The notes under the pieces are model-generated. The model was not told the origin of the DNA, searched no databases, and was given only the letters and a program-made list of their open reading frames with translations. Both the position numbers and the translations under genes were made by a program. This document shows positions 58,557 through 64,000 of a DNA stretch of 64,000 bases, in pieces; position 1 is the first letter of the stretch; each line of letters starts with the position of its first letter. The stretch covers positions 2,426,001-2,490,000 of the forward strand of contig NZ_CP031842.1 of assembly GCF_003441615.1 (NCBI RefSeq). Direction: 5' to 3'. Origin of the DNA: Dechloromonas sp. HYN0024 (GTDB lineage Bacteria > Pseudomonadota > Gammaproteobacteria > Burkholderiales > Rhodocyclaceae).

Positions 58557-58984
58557 GCGGCACCACCGTTTTCGCCCTGCCCGACGACGTCGAACGGGCC
58601 TTCTACGAGGCCATCAGCGAAGGTGATGCCGACCGCATGATGCTCGTCTGGGCCGAGGACGATGAGACACTGTGTGTCCATCCAACCGGCGTCCGCCTGC
58701 TCGGCCTGCTGCCGATCCGCGAAAGCTGGCGCAGTATCTTTGCCAATGCCCGCCTGCGTGTTCAGCCAGAACAGGTGGCGCACTGGAACGGGACGGTAAT
58801 CGCCGTCCATCATCTCACCGAGATTCTTTTTGTCGGAGACGACCCGAGCCCGCACGGCCCGCTCTACGTCACCCATATCTATGTCCGCGGCCCGCATGGC
58901 TGGCGTCTTGCCAGCCGCCACGCCTCGGCCGCCGACGATGGCCATCAGGCCATGGCGGAAGCCGTGCCGCACACCCTGCATTGA
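58553..58984 (+). CDS. SnoaL/NTF2-like protein
   Basis: A 143-aa cone-fold protein of the DUF4440/SnoaL type (FYEAISEGDADRMMLVWAED; WRSIFANARLRV; GWRLASRHAS). Members bind small ligands or act as isomerases, but the role here is unknown. It is coupled to waaF. Confidence 0.87.
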   Translation: MSGTTVFALPDDVERAFYEAISEGDADRMMLVWAEDDETLCVHPTGVRLLGLLPIRESWRSIFANARLRVQPEQVAHWNGTVIAVHHLTEILFVGDDPSPHGPLYVTHIYVRGPHGWRLASRHASAADDGHQAMAEAVPHTLH

Positions 58985-59087
58985 ACGTGAGACATACCCG
59001 CCAGATGCCAGGACGCAGAGGCAAGGGGAAATGCACGGCAGGGTTGCCCCCCTTCGCCAAGCCTCGGCACTTGCCGCCAACCCACCG

Positions 59088-60044
59088 ATGAAGCCTTATC
59101 GTGCCCCAAGTTGGCTGCCCGGCGGCCAGGCGCAAACCCTCTGGCCGCTCCTCATCAAGCCACGCCCGCTCAAATTGCGGCGCGAGCGCTGGGAGGCGCC
59201 GGACGGCGATTTCATCGATGTCGATCATCTCGACGGCCCGCCCGACTCCCCTTTGCTGGTCCTCTTCCACGGCCTGGAAGGCAGCGCCCGCAGCCATTAC
59301 GCCATCTCCACCGCCCACGCCTGCAAGGCGGCCGGCTGGCGTCTCGCCGTGCCACATTTCCGCGGCTGTTCGGGCGAACTGAATCGCCGGCCACGCGCCT
59401 ATCACTCCGGCGACGCGGCCGAAATCGACTGGATTCTGCGCCGACTGCAAGCCAGCAACAACGGACGCAAGCTGCACGCCGCCGGCGTTTCGCTCGGCGG
59501 CAACGCCCTTCTCAAATGGGCCGGTGAACAGGGCGTCGCCGCCGGCAACGTGGTCACTGGCATCGCTGCCTTCTGCGCGCCACTTGATCTCGCCGCTTGC
59601 GGCCACCATCTGGCCAAGGGCTTCAACCGGATTTATACGCGCCATTTCCTGACGACGCTGAAAGCCATTTCGGCCCGCCGCCTGGATCAGTTTCCCGGTC
59701 TTTTCGACGAGGCTCGCATGCGTCGGGCGATCAATCTCTACCAGTTCGACGATGTTGTTACCGGCCCGATCCATGGCTTTGCCGGTGCCGATGATTACTG
59801 GCAACGGGCCTCGGCCAAGCCGTGGCTGAAATCGATTGCCGTGCCGACGCTGGCCGTCAACCCGAAAAATGATCCATTCCTCCCCGCCCACTACCTCCCG
59901 ACCGCCGCCGAGGTCAGCCCATTCGTCCGTCTCGAACAACCCGAAAGCGGCGGACACGTGGGCTTTGTCACCGGCAATTTTCCGGGAAATCTGGACTGGC
60001 TAGCGCAAAGACTTTTACACTTCTTTCTTTTCGAATCGTCATAA
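59088..60044 (+). CDS. Alpha/beta hydrolase, YheT-like
   Basis: A 318-aa hydrolase. The family N-terminus PYRAPSWLPGGQAQTLWP supports the ATG at 59088. The nucleophile elbow is GVSLGGNALLKW, with Asp in NPKNDPFLP and His in GGHVGFVTG. It is similar to E. coli YheT; substrate unknown. Confidence 0.9.
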   Translation: MKPYRAPSWLPGGQAQTLWPLLIKPRPLKLRRERWEAPDGDFIDVDHLDGPPDSPLLVLFHGLEGSARSHYAISTAHACKAAGWRLAVPHFRGCSGELNRRPRAYHSGDAAEIDWILRRLQASNNGRKLHAAGVSLGGNALLKWAGEQGVAAGNVVTGIAAFCAPLDLAACGHHLAKGFNRIYTRHFLTTLKAISARRLDQFPGLFDEARMRRAINLYQFDDVVTGPIHGFAGADDYWQRASAKPWLKSIAVPTLAVNPKNDPFLPAHYLPTAAEVSPFVRLEQPESGGHVGFVTGNFPGNLDWLAQRLLHFFLFESS

Positions 60045-60142
60045 ATCATGCAGATTGGGCCTATGGGCGCTGGCGCACAGAGTTGCCCACGATATCCATA
60101 AATTATTCAGGCCCCCGCAGCAAACTTAACGACTGGACCATC

Positions 60143-61519
60143 ATGAGCCAACTTCCCGCTGAAATCTTCAAGGCCTACGACATTCGTGGCATCGTCAATA
60201 AATCGCTGACTGCCGATGTCGTCCGCCAGATTGGTCACGCCCTCGGTTCACTGGCCGTCGAACAAGGCCAGAAGGCCATCGCCGTCGGTCGTGACGGCCG
60301 CCTCTCCGGCCCCGAGCTGGCCGGCGCCCTGATGGACGGCATTTGCGCCGCCGGGGTCGATGCCATCGACGTCGGCTGCGTACCAACGCCGGTCACCTAT
60401 TTCGCCGCCTACGAACTCGGCTGCCACTCCTGCGTTTCGGTCACCGGCAGCCACAATCCGCCGGATTACAACGGCCTGAAGATGGTCATCGGCGGCAATA
60501 CCCTGGCCCTCGAGGCCATCCAGGACCTGAAAAAGCGGATCGAAGCCGGCAATCTCAAACATGGCCAGGGCCAGCGCCACAGCGCCGATGTCCTCGCCGC
60601 CTATGTCGACAAGATTGTCGGCGACGTCAAACTGGCCCGCCCGATGAAAATCGTCATGGACTGCGGCAACGGCGTCGCCGGCGCGATCGCCCCGCAACTC
60701 TTCAAGCGCCTCGGCTGCGAGATCGTGCCGCTGTACTGCGAGGTCGATGGCAATTTCCCGAATCATCACCCGGACCCCTCCAAGCCGGAAAACCTGGCTG
60801 ATGTAATCAAGGCCCTCAAGGATACCGACGCCGAAATCGGCATTGCCTTCGACGGCGATGGCGACCGTCTCGGGGTCGTCACCAAGGATGGCGAAATCAT
60901 CTTCCCCGACCGCCAGCTGATGCTCTTCGCCGCCGATGTACTGTCGCGTGTGCCGGGCGGCACCATCATTTATGACGTCAAATGCACGCGCCTCCTTGCC
61001 CCGTGGATCAGACAGCACGGCGGCGTCCCCTTGATGTGGAATACCGGCCACGCCCTGGTCAAGGCCAAGCTGCGCGAAACCGGCGCTCCGCTGGCCGGCG
61101 AGATGTCTGGCCACACCTTCTTCAAGGAACGCTGGTACGGCTTCGATGACGGCCTGTACACCGGAGCCCGCCTGCTCGAAATCCTGAGCCGGGCGGCCGA
61201 TGCCAACCCGCTGCTCAAAAACCTGCCGAATTCGCCCTCGACGCCCGAACTTAACATCAAGATGGCAGAGGGCGAACCGTTCACCCTGATCGACAAGCTC
61301 AAGGCAAATGGCAAATTCACCGGAGCCGATGAAATTGTCACAATCGATGGCGTTCGCGTAGAATATAAGGACGGCTTCGGTCTGGCCCGCCCGTCGAACA
61401 CCACCCCCGTCGTGGTTCTGCGTTTTGAGGCCGACAACGCCGTCGCACTGGAGCGTATCCAGGCCGATTTTCGTGAGGCCCTGAAGGCCGTCTGGCCGGG
61501 GATTCAACTGCCGTTTTAA
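60143..61519 (+). CDS. algC: Phosphomannomutase/phosphoglucomutase
   Basis: A 458-aa alpha-D-phosphohexomutase supplying sugar phosphates for LPS, exopolysaccharide and nucleotide sugars. The phospho-serine loop is VTGSHNPPDYNGLK, and the metal site is DGDGDRLGV. The start at 60143 gives the conserved IFKAYDIRG near residue 10; the upstream in-frame ATG is rejected. Confidence 0.95.
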   Translation: MSQLPAEIFKAYDIRGIVNKSLTADVVRQIGHALGSLAVEQGQKAIAVGRDGRLSGPELAGALMDGICAAGVDAIDVGCVPTPVTYFAAYELGCHSCVSVTGSHNPPDYNGLKMVIGGNTLALEAIQDLKKRIEAGNLKHGQGQRHSADVLAAYVDKIVGDVKLARPMKIVMDCGNGVAGAIAPQLFKRLGCEIVPLYCEVDGNFPNHHPDPSKPENLADVIKALKDTDAEIGIAFDGDGDRLGVVTKDGEIIFPDRQLMLFAADVLSRVPGGTIIYDVKCTRLLAPWIRQHGGVPLMWNTGHALVKAKLRETGAPLAGEMSGHTFFKERWYGFDDGLYTGARLLEILSRAADANPLLKNLPNSPSTPELNIKMAEGEPFTLIDKLKANGKFTGADEIVTIDGVRVEYKDGFGLARPSNTTPVVVLRFEADNAVALERIQADFREALKAVWPGIQLPF

Positions 61520-61528
61520 GGAACATAC

Positions 61529-62779
61529 GTGAGCGATAACGCAGCCGACCAGCTCTATCTTGGCCGCCAGCCGATTCTCGACCGCGATCAGAAACTGTTC
61601 GCCTACGAACTGCTATTTCGCGATGGCAGCCGCAACTTTGCCGAGGTCGGTTGCGGCGTCCAGGCCACCGCCACGGTCATCGCCAATGCCTTTACCGAAC
61701 TTGGCGTCGAGGCGGCTCTGGGCAATTGTCGCGGCTTCATCAATGTCGATGAAGCCTTCCTGTTCAGCGACATGCTCGAATTGCTGCCGCGCCACGCCGT
61801 CGTTCTCGAAATTCTCGAAACCGTACCGCCGACCCCGGCCGTCATCGAACGCTGCATTGCGCTGAAAGCGGCCGGCTTCACGCTGGCGCTTGACGATGTC
61901 ATCCAGCTTGAACCGGAATACGCCGAGTTGCTGGCCCTGGTCGAGATCGTCAAAGTCGATATCCAGCCGCTGTCGCGCGTCCAGCTCATGCAGCTGGTCA
62001 TGAAGCTGAAGCCGATGGGCAAGGTTTTGCTGGCCGAAAAAGTCGATTCGCGCGAGCAGATGGAACAATGCCTCAAGCTCGGTTTCACGCTCTTCCAGGG
62101 CTATTACTTTGCCAAGCCGACGATCATTTCCGGCAAGAAACTCGATCATTCGCAGCTGTCCCTGATGAAACTGATGGGCTTGCTGCTCGGCGACGCTGAT
62201 ACCTCGGAGCTTGAAGCCGCGCTCAAGACCGAACCCGGTCTGACCATCAACCTGCTGCGCATGACCAACTCGGTCGGCTCAGGCGGATCGGAAAAAATCA
62301 ACTCGCTGGGTCATGCCATCACCGTCCTTGGCCGCCGCCAGTTACAACGCTGGCTGCAACTGCTGGTTTTTGCCGCCGGCCCGCAGACCAGCGGCTGCAA
62401 TCCCTTGTTATTGCTCGCCGCCACCCGTGGTCGCCTGATGGAAATCCTGGCCGGCGAACTGCAGCCGGGCGACGTAGGCTTCGCCGACCAGGCCTTCATG
62501 GCCGGGATCATGTCGCTGATGCCGGCACTGGTCAATTTGCCGATTGCCGATGTGGTGGCCCCGCTTGGCCTGACGCCCAGCCTGCGCGATGCCCTGTGCG
62601 ACGGTAGTGGCCGCCTTGGCAGCCTGCTGCGCGTGGCACAAGGCAGCGAAGATGGCGATCTGCCGACGCTCTCGGCCGCCCTGGCCGAACTGCCGGAACT
62701 CAGTCCGAAGGCCCTCAACAAAGGTCAGACCCAAGCCTTGCAATGGGCTAACTGCATCGGCCAGGAACAACCGTCATAA
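61529..62779 (+). CDS. EAL-HDOD signalling protein
   Basis: A 416-aa protein, GTG start. The N-terminal EAL domain is degenerate (LGRQPILDRDQKLFAYELLF, with ELL for EAL), as in YuxH-type proteins that bind but may not cleave cyclic di-GMP. The C-terminal HDOD domain begins around residue 200 (TEPGLTINLLRMTNSVGSGG; LGHAITVLGRRQLQRWLQLL). It follows algC by 9 bases. Confidence 0.92.
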   Translation: MSDNAADQLYLGRQPILDRDQKLFAYELLFRDGSRNFAEVGCGVQATATVIANAFTELGVEAALGNCRGFINVDEAFLFSDMLELLPRHAVVLEILETVPPTPAVIERCIALKAAGFTLALDDVIQLEPEYAELLALVEIVKVDIQPLSRVQLMQLVMKLKPMGKVLLAEKVDSREQMEQCLKLGFTLFQGYYFAKPTIISGKKLDHSQLSLMKLMGLLLGDADTSELEAALKTEPGLTINLLRMTNSVGSGGSEKINSLGHAITVLGRRQLQRWLQLLVFAAGPQTSGCNPLLLLAATRGRLMEILAGELQPGDVGFADQAFMAGIMSLMPALVNLPIADVVAPLGLTPSLRDALCDGSGRLGSLLRVAQGSEDGDLPTLSAALAELPELSPKALNKGQTQALQWANCIGQEQPS

Positions 62780-62873
62780 GCGCTACCCGCTGTTACAAAA
62801 AGGCGACAGCACCAGCACAATGGGGGGCTGGCCGTGATCTACAATCGCTCCATTTTCATTAGACGGAAAGATC

Positions 62874-63188
62874 ATGGACAGCACCCGGCCGAATTCCCCG
62901 TTTCAACAAGGCAGCACCCCCGGCCCTGTGGCCAGGCTGGTCGCCTTTGTCCTGAGCGCGAGCCTGCTGGTCCTCGGTTTCATGTTTTCGCTGGTCGCCC
63001 TGGCCGTTGTCGCCGTTATTGGCGTCGTGCTCGGTGGCTGGCTATGGTGGAAAACGCGCCCCCTGCGCAAGCAGATGCAGCAAATGCGCGAGACTCAGCA
63101 AATGGGCAACCCCGAGCCGGCCTTTGATGAGCCGGCCATCGAAGGTGAATTCATCCGTGAACTGCCGCCAGAACAGCGGCTGCGCTGA
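62874..63188 (+). CDS. Small membrane protein of unknown function
   Basis: A 104-aa protein with two membrane segments close together (LVAFVLSASLLVLGFMFSLV; LAVVAVIGVVLGGWLWW), then a polar tail. It is similar in layout to small betaproteobacterial inner-membrane proteins; role unknown. Confidence 0.75.
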   Translation: MDSTRPNSPFQQGSTPGPVARLVAFVLSASLLVLGFMFSLVALAVVAVIGVVLGGWLWWKTRPLRKQMQQMRETQQMGNPEPAFDEPAIEGEFIRELPPEQRLR

Positions 63189-63491
63189 TCAGCGCAGCTT
63201 GGGGTTGAGCGACCCGCGGTTGTAATCCTTGTCGCCGGGCATGAGTAGCCGGCCAACACCAAAAACACCCCCTTGCGCTTCGGCCGGACGCGCCTTGTTT
63301 TCTGGATACTCACCGGCCAGCTTCTCGGCCTCGGCCGCCTTTGCGGCATCAACAAACTTCCAGCGGCCATTGGGATAAAGGCGCACTTTCTCGCCGCCAA
63401 CGGTCGTCGCCTCGAGGGGTGTCCGGTCGAGTTCGGTGGCGAGGCCCGGCCCCGCCACCAGCATCAGCATCAGCGCAAAAGCCGTTTTCAC
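63189..63491 (-). CDS. Small exported protein downstream of alaS
   Basis: A 100-aa protein with a signal peptide ([13 protein letters not shown]). The mature region has [15 protein letters not shown], a motif in small secreted proteins of unknown role. It overlaps the alaS stop by 4 bases, so it is translationally coupled. Confidence 0.78.
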   Translation of the reverse strand: MKTAFALMLMLVAGPGLATELDRTPLEATTVGGEKVRLYPNGRWKFVDAAKAAEAEKLAGEYPENKARPAEAQGGVFGVGRLLMPGDKDYNRGSLNPKLR

Positions 63492-64000
63492 AGCTTGCCG
63501 CCCACCCAGACCGCCACGGAAGCCAGCGCCGCCCCAAGGTTTTCCGGCTGCGTACCGCCCGCCTGCGCCATATCGGGACGACCGCCGCCCTTGCCACCAA
63601 CCTGCTGGGCGACCATGTTGACCAGTTCGCCGGCCTTGACCTTGCCGGTCAGGTCCGGGGTCACCCCGGCAATCAGGGTCACCTTGCCGTCGGCCACCGA
63701 GGCCAGCACGATGGCTGCCGACTTGAGCTTGTCGCGCAGCTTGTCCATGGTTTCACGCAGGGCATTGATGTCAGCCCCTTCGAGGGTTGCCGCCAGCACC
63801 TTGGCTCCCTTGATGTCGACGGCCTGGGCCAGCATGTCGTCGCCCTGGGCCGAAGCCAGCTTGCCCTTGAGGGCAGCCAGTTCGCGTTCGAGCTTCTTGA
63901 CCTGGTCAAGGACGGCGAGAACGCGGCCATGCACATCTTTCGGCAGGACCTTGAGGGTGCCGGCCACACCGCCCAGCGCGCTTTCCATGTCCTGCATGTA
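63488..64000 (-). CDS. alaS: Alanyl-tRNA synthetase, C-terminal fragment
   Basis: The 3' end of a gene that continues beyond the window; about 170 codons are visible. They include the coiled region [18 protein letters not shown] and the DHHA1 end [15 protein letters not shown], characteristic of AlaS. Confidence 0.95.
   Translation of the reverse strand, partial: YMQDMESALGGVAGTLKVLPKDVHGRVLAVLDQVKKLERELAALKGKLASAQGDDMLAQAVDIKGAKVLAATLEGADINALRETMDKLRDKLKSAAIVLASVADGKVTLIAGVTPDLTGKVKAGELVNMVAQQVGGKGGGRPDMAQAGGTQPENLGAALASVAVWVGGKL

Overview
The window looks like a high-GC betaproteobacterial chromosome of the Rhodocyclales type (Dechloromonas/Azonexus-like). This rests on gene content: a proteobacterial two-gene cyanophycin synthetase locus, a cytochrome cd1 (nirS) denitrification cluster with heme d1 genes, abundant c-type cytochromes and many GGDEF/EAL/PAS signalling proteins. 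The assignment is inference; no rRNA is present in the window.

Layout. (1) 1-5.8 kb: end of an ABC transporter, a DUF1854 protein and two cyanophycin synthetases, closed by a terminator. (2) 5.9-9.2 kb: an IS1182-family element and two exported orphan proteins. (3) 9.3-17.1 kb: the nitrite reductase region. The leftward genes are nirS, an atypical heme protein (CX2CH and CX3CH motifs), a cupredoxin, nirC, nirF, a nirD-nirL fusion, nirG and nirH. nirE and a small Rap1a-like gene diverge rightward, and a perfect FNR/DNR-type box lies between nirS and nirE. No nirJ is seen. (4) 17.16-36.07 kb: a genomic island beside tRNA-Leu(CAA), bounded by an imperfect copy of the tRNA 3' end. It carries a P4-type integrase, an M48-Sel1 protease, two IS3-family elements, an integron-like cassette array without an integron integrase, a P-loop ATPase, a HEPN-like cassette gene, an HNH nuclease gene split by an IS, and a P4-like AlpA plus TOPRIM/helicase module. 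(5) 36.1-41.2 kb: a CheB-CheR fusion, a hybrid histidine kinase broken by one in-frame amber codon, and a PAS protein. (6) 41.3-64 kb: ordinary core genes (queA-tgt-yajC-secD-secF, cytochromes b and c', purB, a GST, a GGDEF-EAL protein, mnmA, a NUDIX hydrolase, ilvE, waaF, a YheT-like hydrolase, algC, an EAL-HDOD protein and the 3' end of alaS).

The most unusual region is 22.9-30.7 kb. Three well-formed attC sites and several partial ones separate small orphan genes whose stop codons lie inside the attC 5' box or just before it, next to candidate defence-type genes (a P-loop ATPase, a HEPN-like protein and a zinc-ribbon HNH nuclease). A 4-bp target duplication around the second IS3 element allows exact in-silico repair of the HNH gene.
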